Notes under the pieces: model-generated | Seen by the model: only the letters and a program-made list of their open reading frames with translations | Databases searched by the model: none | Told to the model about the DNA's origin: nothing | NCBI RefSeq assembly: GCF_002554795.1 | Contig: NZ_PDEQ01000003.1 | Span: 310,001-374,000, forward strand | From: Longibacter salinarum | GTDB taxonomy: Bacteria; Bacteroidota; Rhodothermia; Rhodothermales; Salinibacteraceae | DNA length: 64,000 nucleotides | Direction: 5' to 3' | In this document: positions 53,091-62,101 of the stretch, piece after piece | Layout: every line of letters starts with the position of its first letter | How positions within the stretch are numbered: position 1 is the first letter of the stretch | Position numbers and translations under genes: made by a program

Positions 53091-54380
53091 ATGGCTGCCT
53101 CTTCCCGTTCTTGCCCGTCCTGCGGTGCTCGCATTCCTGAGGGTGCCGACCGCTGCGATCTCTGTGGTTCCAGCATTGCCTCTGAGAGCCAACCTGAGGA
53201 CCAGGACGATTCGACATCTGACGTCGGCGCGACGGAGACCGATTCCGACTCGGCAGACATTACAGGCGAGGCGGCGTCTTCGCCAGAGGGGCAAAACGGG
53301 GGGAGAGGACCGGCGGACGGCTCACCGGAAGATCCGGATATGGTGTATTGCAACGCATGCGGCTCGTCGAACCCGGCCGATGCAAATTTCTGCAGTCAGT
53401 GCGGTGCGAAGCTCGAAGCGGTGCCGGAGGGAACGCGTCGGGTCGACCCTCGCCTGCCACAGGGAGAGCCGGAGGGCGCGAGTGAGAATGATGAAGGGGA
53501 GGAAGACGAACACCAGTTGATGTCACAGCAGCTCCTCCTCACCATCGGAGTGGCTGTTCTGGTTCTCATCGCATTGTTCTTCGTGACGCTCTGGAGTCAG
53601 AACCAGCAATGGGGGGACGACGAGCCGGCGACCCAGACGTCGGAGACGTCCGCCGCCCCTGCGAATGGCACGCCAGCAACGGGTACGCCGGCGCCGATGA
53701 ACGCGCCCGACCTGAACACGCTTGTTGACGAAAACGGTGTCGATCTTTCTGATCCCGTGGAGCAACAGGCCGATTCCCTCGAGCAGCAATTGTCGAACGT
53801 CGACGGCCAGGTGCGACGCACGATTCAGGAGCAGCTCGTGAACTTGTACGTCGGCTCGGATGCCTTCGGGCGGGCCGCACGTCTACAGGAAGAGATGGCA
53901 GAAGAGACAGGAAACGCAGAGGACTGGCGTCGGTCGGGCGATCTGTTCTACAACTGGATGGAGTATGTTGGCCAGGAATCCAATGGTCAAAACCCTGCAA
54001 TTGCCCCCATCGGTCGCCGCGCCATCTCATCGTATGAGAAGGTGCTCGAACAGCAGCCGGAGAACCACGATGTGCGCACGGATATGGCCACAGTGCTCCT
54101 TCGGTCCAACAACCCAATGCGCGGGGTGGAAGAGCTAAACCGCGTGCTGGAACAGGATTCCACGTTTGTGCCTGCGCGTTTCAACAAAGGGATCGCCCTT
54201 CTGTGGATCGGGCGGTATTCCGAGGCCATCGAGCAGTTCGAAGCCGTTCAGGATCTGACTGGAGAAGAGTCGCCGCAGTACCAGCAGGCCGAGCGGGCGA
54301 TCCAGCTCGTAAAGGAGGAGATGAGCGCGAATGGTGGTGCGTCGCCGTCGGAGGCCCCCTCGGTGGCACCGACCGGATGA
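53091..54380 (+). CDS. Membrane protein with two zinc ribbons and periplasmic TPR repeats
   Basis: 429 residues. Two zinc ribbons, CPSCGARIPEGADRCDLCG (8-26) and YCNACGSSNPADANFCSQCG (86-105), are joined by a very acidic linker and followed by an acidic stretch. A single TM helix at about 147-167 leads to a Thr/Pro-rich spacer (178-210) and a helical C-terminal half with TPR-like units (about 300-405: AISSYEKVLEQQPENHDVRTDM, VEELNRVLEQDSTFVPARFN). It probably senses or scaffolds across the inner membrane. The partner is unknown. The next gene, a small membrane protein, starts 98 bp later. Confidence 0.88.
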   Translation: MAASSRSCPSCGARIPEGADRCDLCGSSIASESQPEDQDDSTSDVGATETDSDSADITGEAASSPEGQNGGRGPADGSPEDPDMVYCNACGSSNPADANFCSQCGAKLEAVPEGTRRVDPRLPQGEPEGASENDEGEEDEHQLMSQQLLLTIGVAVLVLIALFFVTLWSQNQQWGDDEPATQTSETSAAPANGTPATGTPAPMNAPDLNTLVDENGVDLSDPVEQQADSLEQQLSNVDGQVRRTIQEQLVNLYVGSDAFGRAARLQEEMAEETGNAEDWRRSGDLFYNWMEYVGQESNGQNPAIAPIGRRAISSYEKVLEQQPENHDVRTDMATVLLRSNNPMRGVEELNRVLEQDSTFVPARFNKGIALLWIGRYSEAIEQFEAVQDLTGEESPQYQQAERAIQLVKEEMSANGGASPSEAPSVAPTG

Positions 54381-54478
54381 TAGACGCCTCTCGTTTCGTC
54401 GAGAACGTGTCGACACACTCGAATGCGGATTTTGCTGCGCAACGCTACGGCTAGCACGCGAGGCCGCTGTACAAACGT

Positions 54479-55003
54479 ATGCCCGATCATACCGACGTCT
54501 CCCGTGAGGTATCGCTTTCGTCCCGTCTTTTCTGGCTCGGGGCCGCTCTCTGGATCGTCGCTGCGAAGACCCTGGTGGTCGTGACCTGGACGCCGGTGGA
54601 AATCGTTTCGCCCCGCGTCCGCCTTCTGGCGTATGGCTTGGCGCTGGGCCTTCCTTGCGTCCCGCTCGTCCTAGTAGCGGCACGTAGCGCGGTGTTCGGT
54701 CAATGGCGACGCGGTCTCATCGCGTCGGCTATTCTGGGCGTTCTGCTCACGTTCGTTACGGCGTCGGGCATCACGTCTGCTGCGTTGCGAGCTGCCCATT
54801 CATGGGAGACGCACCAGGTGCTATATCGTCACCGCGACGAGGCCGACCGAACCATCGAGACCCAGCGACGAGTCAGTGACGCGAAAGGGGAATATCGAAC
54901 CGTTCAGACGCGCCCGATCACGTCTTTCCTGTCGTACACCGAACCGATTGTGGGCGACCCGTCGCGGCGCAACTGGGTGTCTGTGTCTCCAGATAAGCCC
55001 TAG
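54479..55003 (+). CDS. Hypothetical membrane protein, three predicted helices
   Basis: 174 residues. Predicted TM helices at about 17-36, 48-66 and 79-101, followed by a charged C-terminal part (HSWETHQVLYRHRDEADRT ... SYTEPIVGDPSRRNWV). The layout recalls small DUF1499-type membrane proteins, but the diagnostic motifs are not clear, so I leave it unassigned. Codon usage agrees with neighbouring genes. It may share a transcript with the zinc-ribbon/TPR gene upstream. Confidence 0.75.
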   Translation: MPDHTDVSREVSLSSRLFWLGAALWIVAAKTLVVVTWTPVEIVSPRVRLLAYGLALGLPCVPLVLVAARSAVFGQWRRGLIASAILGVLLTFVTASGITSAALRAAHSWETHQVLYRHRDEADRTIETQRRVSDAKGEYRTVQTRPITSFLSYTEPIVGDPSRRNWVSVSPDKP

Positions 55004-55597
55004 TGACCCCTCCGACATCCATCCAGCAGTCGGAACGTGTGGTGCGTCCTTCTAGGGAAAAGGAAGCACGTCAGGCAGTTGCTGAATCACCGACGCTAGC
55101 TACCGGTCCGTTTTGATTTCAAACCGGAATGTCTCCGTATGTCATCGACAAACGGACCTCGCATGTACACGCGTCTCGAAAGCGAGGCGTTATACCAAAT
55201 CCAAATGACAATGTCGGGGTCACGATCGTTTGGATTCAATATGATCGTCGAACATAACGCACTCTCACACTTCCGTACCCACATACTCCGATGCATTTCG
55301 GAGCAGGTGCACCGGGGAATGCTGAAATGACCCACGCTCTAATGAAAGTGACCGGTAGGTAGTCACCGAACCTCAGGTTCATTGAAAGTGCAAAAAGTTG
55401 CCGATTGCCGTTTGGAGGCGGTGAAGAGGCCATAATGCGGGGATTCCTGTCCTGAATCGAGCTGAAATCCCGCGTATGTACGACACAGAAGCATATCCAA
55501 ATATCGTCCAAGATCCGATCGGGTACGCAACCGTTCGGATCTTTTCTATATTGCGCCGACGCCCCCTTCGTTTTCGTCTTACGAATCGACCGGATTC
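55004..55597. other. Large intergenic region with repeat
   Basis: 594 bp, the largest gap in the window. It holds an uninterrupted copy of the second repeat (55195-55245). The last 70 bp before the TPM gene are AT-rich (GGATCTTTTCTATATTGCG), a likely promoter area. No supported gene; small frames lack motifs. Confidence 0.6.
55195..55245 (+). repeat. Second dispersed repeat, uninterrupted copy, hairpin-forming
   Basis: CAAATGACAATGTCGGGGTC and the following CACGATCGT match 45584-45612. The continuation TTTGGATTCAATATG matches 45719-45733 after the interruption there. AATCCAAA near the left and TTTGGATT near the right form an 8-bp stem. Confidence 0.7.
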
Positions 55598-56302
55598 ATG
55601 AAGACCCTGATTAAAAATCTCGATCGCGATCAGATCGCAGAAGCTGTCGCGGAGGCTGAGTCTCGCACGGCCGGAGAAATCGTGCCCTACGTTGTGCCGC
55701 GAAGTGATACGTATGAGATCGCTATCTGGCGCGGCGCGTCGGCGGTAGCACTTTTGGCAATCACCGTGGCGCTTCTCATCGTGCAGTTTTACCAGGGGTG
55801 GGGACTCGGATGGCTCTTCACGCCGTGGGGCGTTGCGACGATAGCGCTCCTCGGTGGCGTTCTCGGGGCACTGCTTGGTGGATATGTTCCCTCGGTCGAG
55901 CGCCTACTTGCGGGAGGCGACGTGCTCGACTTGACCGTTCATCGGGCCGCCATGCAGGCGTTCGTCGAGGAAGAGGTGTTTTCAACGCGAGATCGGACGG
56001 GGATTCTACTCTTTGTTTCCCTTCACGAGCACCGGATCGAAGTTCTCGGTGACACGGGAATCAATGCAAAAGTAAGTGACGATGAATGGATTGATATCGT
56101 TCATCGCATTCGGAGAGGAATCGAGAACCGGAATCTAACCGCAGGGCTCGTCGATGCGATCGGCATGTGCGGCAAATTGCTCGAGCGCCGCGGCGTCGAT
56201 ATTCGGCCGGATGATGAAAATGAACTCAGCGACTCCGTTCGGACGCCCGGATTCGGGCCGTCGCATGAGTCCGAGGAAGATCCCGACGACGCCGCCTCCT
56301 GA
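55598..56302 (+). CDS. TPM-domain membrane protein (COG3762-like)
   Basis: 234 residues. The TPM fold is split: its first part lies at 1-40 (NLDRDQIAEAVAEAESRTAGEIVPYVV). A TM hairpin (about 46-68 and 76-100) is inserted, and the fold resumes at about 113-200 (AFVEEEVFSTRDRTGILLFVSLHEHRIEVLGDTGI ... IDIVHRI). A short acidic tail follows. Such proteins commonly sit with LemA and a second TPM protein. Here only the second TPM gene is next (61 bp away). The biochemical role is unknown, and the family is linked to membrane protein quality or photosystem repair in other phyla. Confidence 0.85.
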   Translation: MKTLIKNLDRDQIAEAVAEAESRTAGEIVPYVVPRSDTYEIAIWRGASAVALLAITVALLIVQFYQGWGLGWLFTPWGVATIALLGGVLGALLGGYVPSVERLLAGGDVLDLTVHRAAMQAFVEEEVFSTRDRTGILLFVSLHEHRIEVLGDTGINAKVSDDEWIDIVHRIRRGIENRNLTAGLVDAIGMCGKLLERRGVDIRPDDENELSDSVRTPGFGPSHESEEDPDDAAS

Positions 56303-56362
56303 ACGGTGGAAGCACGCGGTTCTACCTCGTCGTCCTGTCGAAGACGCACTTACGATTACTCC

Positions 56363-57448
56363 ATGTCTCGCCTCTCTCTCCCTATGCGTTTCGTCTCTCT
56401 CCGTCATTTCGCGCTACTCTTCGCGCTGCTGTTCGTTGCGGGGACATCAAGCGTTGCTGCGCAGTCCGTTCCCGAAGAGTCCATTCCGGAGCTCACGGGT
56501 CGCGTCGTAGATAGCGCCGATATGCTCGCGCCCACGACGGAGCAGGTTATTACACGTCAGCTCAAGCAACTTGAGGACTCGACGGGTAATCAGGTAGCCG
56601 TTCTCACGGTGGAGAGCCTGGACGGATACGCGATCGAGGACTACAGTCTGGCCGTTGCACGTGCATGGCAACTTGGCACCAGCGACTTCGACAACGGCGT
56701 GCTGATCACGGTGGCCAAGCAGGAGCGCAGAATGCGCATTGAGGTCGGATTTGGCCTCGAGGGTCAGCTACCTGATGCGACGGCCGATCGAATCATTCGT
56801 CACGAAATGCGCCCACGCTTCCGGGATGGCGACTTCGACACGGGCGTTCGTGCAGGTGTAACCGCTGTCGTTCAATCCATTGAGGGCACATACGAGCCGC
56901 CGGAGACGACCTCGGACGGGGTTCCTCCACGGGTCGGTGGACTGTTCGCACTCATCCTCGGCGCCGTCTTCGGAGTTCTACCCGCTTATCTTCTCCTGAC
57001 GGGGACTGCAAAAAACGGTTTGGGTTGTATGCTTATCGGCATCCTATTTCTTGGCTTCATTCCGCTGGTCGGTACCGTTGCCTTCTTTAGCGGGCTGGGT
57101 CTGGTTCTCTTCGGCGAATCGGTGTTCGCTTTCCTCTTTCCGCTCATCGGTGTGCCGGTCGCCCTCATCGCCTTCATCTGGCACCTGGTCCTGATTCTGC
57201 GCAGCGACGACGTGCAGGAGATGCGCGACAAGTTTCAGGAGGGAGAAACGATCAAGCGCGATCTCAAAGTCGGGTGGCTCCATCTTCCGGCGAGCATGTG
57301 GACGAAGTCTACCGTGGTTACGTCGTCTGGTGGAGGCTTCAGCAGCGGCGGCTTCAGCTCCGGCGGCGGTGGGTTTAGCTCGTCGGTCGGTGGCTTCAGT
57401 GGCGGCGGCGGATCGTTCGGTGGGGGCGGAGCTAGCGGGAGCTGGTAG
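56363..57448 (+). CDS. TPM-domain protein with Gly/Ser-rich tail (YgcG/COG1512-like)
   Basis: 361 residues with a signal peptide ending near SVAAQS. The TPM domain (about 35-170) shows LTGRVVDSADMLAPTTEQVI, VAVLTVESLDGYAIEDYSLAVARAW, NGVLITVAKQERRMRIEVGFG and DATADRIIRHEMRPRF. Three or four helices follow (about 190-285), then a soluble stretch and a C-terminal Gly/Ser/Phe low-complexity tail, the normal end of the family. ATG at 56363 is taken for the signal peptide. It is co-oriented with the first TPM gene, and a terminator follows. Confidence 0.9.
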   Translation: MSRLSLPMRFVSLRHFALLFALLFVAGTSSVAAQSVPEESIPELTGRVVDSADMLAPTTEQVITRQLKQLEDSTGNQVAVLTVESLDGYAIEDYSLAVARAWQLGTSDFDNGVLITVAKQERRMRIEVGFGLEGQLPDATADRIIRHEMRPRFRDGDFDTGVRAGVTAVVQSIEGTYEPPETTSDGVPPRVGGLFALILGAVFGVLPAYLLLTGTAKNGLGCMLIGILFLGFIPLVGTVAFFSGLGLVLFGESVFAFLFPLIGVPVALIAFIWHLVLILRSDDVQEMRDKFQEGETIKRDLKVGWLHLPASMWTKSTVVTSSGGGFSSGGFSSGGGGFSSSVGGFSGGGGSFGGGGASGSW

Positions 57449-57477
57449 GACACGTGAGGGAGGCGTCACATTCAACA

Positions 57478-57532
57478 ACAAAACGGCTGACGATCGCAGA
57501 TGGGACGCCCCCTGCGGCCGTCAGCCGTTTCC
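57478..57532. terminator. Bidirectional terminator between TPM and VOC genes
   Basis: AAACGGCTGAC (57481-57491) and GTCAGCCGTTT (57520-57530) form an 11-bp stem with a long GC-rich loop. A run on the left and T-rich sequence on the right allow use by both convergent genes. Confidence 0.75.
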
Positions 57533-57603
57533 TGTTTGAGCAACGCAATCGGGGCATGCTTCGTCCGATTGCATCGTCTGTTACACCGCGGTAAGCGGCG
57601 GTA

Positions 57604-58038
57604 TCAATGCATCGCGTGCTCAATTTCTAAGACCAGTCCATCTGCATCTCGGACGAAAAGCCGCTTTTTCATTTCCTGGTACGGATAGCCCGCTGCGTCG
57701 AGGCGAGAGCGTAGCGCATGCCACTCCCGCTTTTCCAGAGAAAAGCCGAGATGGTGGATGCCCCCGCGTCCGGGTACCGAAGGGTGTTTCATCTCCGTCA
57801 TCTCGATCAACTCGACGATGTCGTGCCCGTGCTCATCCGCCAGCATCGCACGGCGCCGTCCCTCGCGGATGGGGTCATCCTCGACGACGCGGCAGTCCAA
57901 TCCCAGCAAATCCACATAGAACGAGACGGCCTCGTCGAGGTCGGTCGTCATGATGGAAGCATGGTCCAGGTGCAGGCGGAACGGTTCGGACGCCTGGCGC
58001 CCATTTTCTGAAGCTGATGGACGATCGGAAGCTTTCAT
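57604..58038 (-). CDS. VOC (glyoxalase/bleomycin-resistance fold) family protein
   Basis: 144 residues. LHLDHASIMTTDLDEAVSFYVDLLGL gives the first beta-alpha-beta-beta-beta unit with His as first metal ligand. HDIVELIEM supplies a Glu, GGIHHLGFSLEKREWHALRSRL starts the second unit with His, and GLVLEIEHAMH gives the closing Glu. A metal site of glyoxalase I or methylmalonyl-CoA-epimerase type is thus possible. ATG at 58038 was chosen. The frame open to 58209 overlaps the neighbouring regulator gene and looks non-coding. The start lies 47 bp after that regulator's stop, so the two are probably co-transcribed. Confidence 0.88.
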   Translation of the reverse strand: MKASDRPSASENGRQASEPFRLHLDHASIMTTDLDEAVSFYVDLLGLDCRVVEDDPIREGRRRAMLADEHGHDIVELIEMTEMKHPSVPGRGGIHHLGFSLEKREWHALRSRLDAAGYPYQEMKKRLFVRDADGLVLEIEHAMH

Positions 58039-58085
58039 GATCAACGAAGGAGAACTTCGATAGAGAACGCTGGCCGTGACGAATG

Positions 58086-61061
58086 TCAGGCCGAAGCGGT
58101 GGAAGGTTGAAAAGCGGCAGCGTCGATGTTGAGACGCTTCATTTTCTTGTAGAGGCCCTGACGGGTCAGGCCGAGCACATCGGCGGACGCGGTGATCTGA
58201 CCATCGCACGTGGCGAGCACTCGCTTGATGACTGCAGACTCCGTGGCAGCCAGCACATCGCTCAATGAGGTGTCCGGTTGAAGGACGGTTTCGATTGAGG
58301 GTAGATGTCCGTCACCGCGCGATTCAGATGCCGGTGTGGGCTGCGAAACCGACGCCTCGTCTGCTGCGTCCCGGATGGGTTTGGCAAGGAGATCGTCATC
58401 AATGAGGGGCGCGGGCTCGGAATGCACCAGCAGAAGCGTCCGCTCGATTTCGTTGCGCAGTTGGCGCATGTTGCCAGGCCAATCGTACTGAATGAGAGTG
58501 TTGATCGCCTGGCTCGTGATCGAGACGGGCGGCGTACCGTCGGGTCGTAGCTCATCAACGTAGTAGCGCACAAGGAGCGGAATGTCCTCGCGACGATCCC
58601 GCAGCGGCGGAACGCGAATGGGAATGACGTTAAGGTGCAAGTACAGGTCTTCCCGGAATTGGCCGTCGCGGATTGCGGTCCGGAGATTGGTGGAGGAGGT
58701 CGCAACCACGCGTACATCGACCGGGGTTGGCGTCGTCGCTCCTTTCGGAACGACATCGCCCGTTTCAATCGCCTCGATCAATTGATCCTGTACGGACTCC
58801 GGGAGGCTGTCCACGTCGTGCAAAATAACCGTTCCTCCGTCTGCCGCCTGGAATGCGCCGGGCTCAAGTGTGTCGCCGCGCATAGCGCCGAAGAGCTGCG
58901 CGTCAAGGGGGGCCCGCTGCATGTTCGAGCACCGAACAACGGTACACGGTTCGCCCGCCCGTTCGCTTGTCGCGTGAACAGCTCTGGCCACGTGGAGCAT
59001 GCCGGCACCGCGTTCGCCTGTTACGAGCACTGGGCTGTGGCTGGCTTCGATGCGGCGGAGTTGCTGCGCGACCGCCTGCATGGCTGGGCTCTCGGCCACA
59101 AAGCCGTCCACGGGAATGCGTGTCGATGACCCCTGGAGCGCGTTGCGTCGTGCGCGTACCTGATGCTGCTGCGCACGCTCAAGGGCCAGGCCGAGGACGG
59201 GCAGCCACGGACGGATGCGTTGGAGCGCATCTCCATCCGGGTCATCTGGACCGCTCGACCGAATCCCGAAGAAACACTGAGTAGGTGTAGCCCCGACGAG
59301 CGGCAGCCACATGATGTCCTCGGCGTGTCCGTTCGTACGAGCATCCGACTGTTCGATATCAGGGCTTGTCCGCTCCTGACCGGCGACGGCTGCCGGACCC
59401 GGCAGAGCATCGGGGTCCGACCCGGTCGCATGCAGCCGTTCGAGTCGGCCGGACGCCGTGCGCCGGTAGATACCGATCCAGGTCGAGGGGAAGAGCGGCT
59501 TTACGGTCTGAATCCACGTCTCGGCCACGAGCGGGACGGACCGAGAGGCATGGGAGAGGAGGGCACCGATCACTTCCTCGAACGAACCGCTGGTATCGTC
59601 GTCGGCTGAAGCGACGTAGGGTGGGACGAGTCCGCTAGCCTCGTTGGGTGGGGAGCCGCTGAGTTCAGACGACGCGGACTCAAACTGCTTCAGCCGGTTC
59701 GAGAGATCGTCGGTCGCTGCATCGTCTTCGATGACGGAGGCCGCCGAGCGCGCGACGCTGTATGCAACGCGGGCATCGCTAAACTGACCGAGGGCGCGTG
59801 CAACGTCCCCTTCTGCCGAGGCGCGGAGGACGACGTACGGTAGAACGGTGTCGTAATCGCTGTAGGCAGATGTCGACTCCATTACGCTGCGGGCCTCCTC
59901 TGGCCGATCGCAGTGGACAAGGAGGGTTGCACGTGTGCAGAGGCTTCGCAACTGGTGGCCACGGTGCCCCGTCTCGCGTGCATTTCGGAGTGCGCGTTGC
60001 ACCCACGCATCCGCGTCTTCGTGCTGACCGTCGCGAGTCAAGAGCTCGGCGCGGAGGAGAGCGACGTGAGAACGGTGGAGCCCATGTGGAAGCTGATGAG
60101 CCTGTTCGAATAGGCTCTGCAGGAATTCCTCTGCTGCCTCCGTATCGTTCCGTCGCAAAGCAATGCGTGCACGCAGGGTTTGCAGGTGTGCTCGGCCCAC
60201 CGGGTACTCCGCGGCGAACGTGCTGGCGCGGTCAATCACACGTTCTGCGTCGGAGAGTCGCTGCGATCGCAAGAGCGCTCCGACATGGGCATGGTAGGCC
60301 GCGAGAAGGGGGTACCTCGAGACCGCCGACGGGCTCGACAAGAGGCGTTGAGCCTGTTCAGCACGTTCGATGACGTGCTCCGGGTGCGCGCCGAGGTCAT
60401 ATGCGAGAGCCGCGCGCTGGGCGGCGGCATGTCCCTGAATGCGTCGATTGCCCTGTTCTTCTCCGATGTCAGCGAGCTGGTCGAGGTGATGACGGGCGTC
60501 GTCATACCGCCCCTCAAAGCGAAGGGCGGGAACGCGCAGATCGTGGAGCCACCGGGCGGCGAGCGTATCGTTTGCCTTCTCCAGTAGAGACGCCGCCTCG
60601 TCGAGCGCCCGGCGCATCAGGTTGTATTCGTCGAGCGCAAAGTATGCACGCGCCTGTCCTAGCCGGGCCCAGCAGCGTCCGCGGACGTTGTGGTGCTGTG
60701 TATACAGCGAAAGGGCTTCGTCTAGGAGCGAGAGTGCTCGTGCTTCCTCATCCGGCGTGGTGTCCCGGAAGATGTGAGCCCAGCCGAGCCAGAGAGCTAG
60801 ATCAGCCCGCGCGGTCATGCTATATGCCTCACGGTTGTCGGCGCGTTCAAAGGCCTCCAGTCGCTTCATCGCTCTCTCCGGACGGCCGACATGAGCGATG
60901 TCGATGCACGCAGCGAGGCAGTGAAGACGAACGATTCCGTCATCCGCCTCCGCCGCATCGTCTAACGGTTCCAGCAATGGCTCCAGCATACGGGCTACGT
61001 CCTCTGCTCGCCCGTCGGCAAGCAGGTCGACCGCCATAGCAATGGTCTGGGCGTAGCGCAT
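58086..61061 (-). CDS. TPR-GAF-AAA-Fis transcriptional regulator with degenerate NtrC-type ATPase
   Basis: 991 residues. Residues about 1-470 are TPR-like helical repeats, about 495-630 a GAF-like region, 652-885 an NtrC-type AAA+ domain and 930-985 a Fis-type helix-turn-helix ([20 protein letters not shown]). The AAA core keeps [13 protein letters not shown] (742-754), [13 protein letters not shown] (818-830) and [20 protein letters not shown]. Walker A is GERGAGML (682-689), with Met in place of the Lys. The sigma54-contacting GAFTGA loop is absent ([15 protein letters not shown]). ATP-driven sigma54 activation is thus unlikely, and a binding-only regulator is inferred. Confidence 0.87.
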   Translation of the reverse strand: MRYAQTIAMAVDLLADGRAEDVARMLEPLLEPLDDAAEADDGIVRLHCLAACIDIAHVGRPERAMKRLEAFERADNREAYSMTARADLALWLGWAHIFRDTTPDEEARALSLLDEALSLYTQHHNVRGRCWARLGQARAYFALDEYNLMRRALDEAASLLEKANDTLAARWLHDLRVPALRFEGRYDDARHHLDQLADIGEEQGNRRIQGHAAAQRAALAYDLGAHPEHVIERAEQAQRLLSSPSAVSRYPLLAAYHAHVGALLRSQRLSDAERVIDRASTFAAEYPVGRAHLQTLRARIALRRNDTEAAEEFLQSLFEQAHQLPHGLHRSHVALLRAELLTRDGQHEDADAWVQRALRNARETGHRGHQLRSLCTRATLLVHCDRPEEARSVMESTSAYSDYDTVLPYVVLRASAEGDVARALGQFSDARVAYSVARSAASVIEDDAATDDLSNRLKQFESASSELSGSPPNEASGLVPPYVASADDDTSGSFEEVIGALLSHASRSVPLVAETWIQTVKPLFPSTWIGIYRRTASGRLERLHATGSDPDALPGPAAVAGQERTSPDIEQSDARTNGHAEDIMWLPLVGATPTQCFFGIRSSGPDDPDGDALQRIRPWLPVLGLALERAQQHQVRARRNALQGSSTRIPVDGFVAESPAMQAVAQQLRRIEASHSPVLVTGERGAGMLHVARAVHATSERAGEPCTVVRCSNMQRAPLDAQLFGAMRGDTLEPGAFQAADGGTVILHDVDSLPESVQDQLIEAIETGDVVPKGATTPTPVDVRVVATSSTNLRTAIRDGQFREDLYLHLNVIPIRVPPLRDRREDIPLLVRYYVDELRPDGTPPVSITSQAINTLIQYDWPGNMRQLRNEIERTLLLVHSEPAPLIDDDLLAKPIRDAADEASVSQPTPASESRGDGHLPSIETVLQPDTSLSDVLAATESAVIKRVLATCDGQITASADVLGLTRQGLYKKMKRLNIDAAAFQPSTASA

Positions 61062-61177
61062 GAGAGCAGTGAGCGTGGAAACGGACAGTTTGTGAGAACG
61101 TCGAGCGCCATACCCGTGGGGGAGGTACAGCCATCGAGAATCAATCGGTAATCAGAAGCGAGAAGCTGACGACGGGT

Positions 61178-61594
61178 TTACATAAACCCAAGCTCCAGCT
61201 GTGCTTCCTCAGACATCATGTCGGGAGTGAAAGGCGGGTCGAACGTGAGTTCCAGATAGACGCTTTCGACGCCCTCTGTCATGCGTACGGCATCCTCGAC
61301 TTGGCCGGGCAGAATGCCTGCAGCGGGGCAGTTGGGTGCCGTGAGTGTCATTAGCACGTCGACATGATTGTCCTCGTGTACATCGATGTTGAAGACGAGG
61401 CCGAGATCATAGACGTTGACTGGAATCTCAGGATCGTAGATCTCCTTGACGTTCTCCACAATGCGGCGCTTGAGGTCGCTTTCGGGCTCCGGCTGTATGT
61501 GGGCTGGGATGATCTCCGGACGCTCGAGCTCGCGATTTTCGTCGGAGCGGTCGGGCGCTTCGTCGCTGGTGTCGGGCGGGACCATGTTAGACAT
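61178..61594 (-). CDS. sufT: SUF-associated DUF59 (SufT/MIP18-like) protein
   Basis: 138 residues. An acidic N-terminal extension (1-40) precedes the DUF59 fold: RIVENVKEIYDPEIPVNVYDLGLV, VLMTLTAPNCPAAGILPGQV with the conserved Cys, and VYLELTFDPPFTPDMMSEEA. Members help iron-sulfur cluster maturation or delivery. Position 48 bp after sufE in a sufD-sufS-sufE unit supports this. The start ATG at 61594 opens on a Ser/Asp-rich stretch common in this family. Confidence 0.93.
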   Translation of the reverse strand: MSNMVPPDTSDEAPDRSDENRELERPEIIPAHIQPEPESDLKRRIVENVKEIYDPEIPVNVYDLGLVFNIDVHEDNHVDVLMTLTAPNCPAAGILPGQVEDAVRMTEGVESVYLELTFDPPFTPDMMSEEAQLELGFM

Positions 61595-61642
61595 AGCAGG
61601 AGAGTGGTTCTAGGATCAGATCAGGGGGCGCGCAGCGAGGCG

Positions 61643-62068
61643 TTAGGAATAGCGCGAGGCGCGCGTTTTCATTTGCTCGATCATGGCTGCGAGGCCGTTG
61701 TTTCGCTGCGACGACAGGTGCTCACGCATGCCGATCTCGTCGAGAAAGTCGAACGTCGCGTTCTCGACCACGGCCGGGGGCTGCTTATCGAGCACGCGGA
61801 TGATCAGCGCAGCGAGCCCTTTCGTAATTTTCGCGTTCGAGTCGCCTTTAAACGTGAGGACGTTCTGGCTCTCGTCGTAGTCGGTGCGGATCCAGACCTT
61901 CGACTGGCAGCCGTGAATCCGGTACTCGTCCGTTTTGTACGCCTCATCGATCAGAGGAATCTCGTCGCCCATCTCGATGAGGTATTGATACCGGCTCATC
62001 CAGTCGGGGAAGAACGCGAACTCATCTACAATCTCCTGGGCGCGGTCATCGACAGCAGTGGTGGGCAT
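61643..62068 (-). CDS. sufE: Sulfur acceptor protein SufE
   Basis: Accepts persulfide sulfur from SufS and passes it to the SufBCD scaffold. 141 residues. The catalytic Cys54 lies in RIHGCQSKVWIRTDYD. DEFAFFPDWMSRYQYLIEMGDEIP and LALIIRVLDKQPP-like sequence match the family. It lies 33 bp downstream of sufS. Confidence 0.96.
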   Translation of the reverse strand: MPTTAVDDRAQEIVDEFAFFPDWMSRYQYLIEMGDEIPLIDEAYKTDEYRIHGCQSKVWIRTDYDESQNVLTFKGDSNAKITKGLAALIIRVLDKQPPAVVENATFDFLDEIGMREHLSSQRNNGLAAMIEQMKTRASRYS

Positions 62069-62101
62069 GGCGGGAATGAGAGAGCGAGAGAAAACACGTG
62101 G

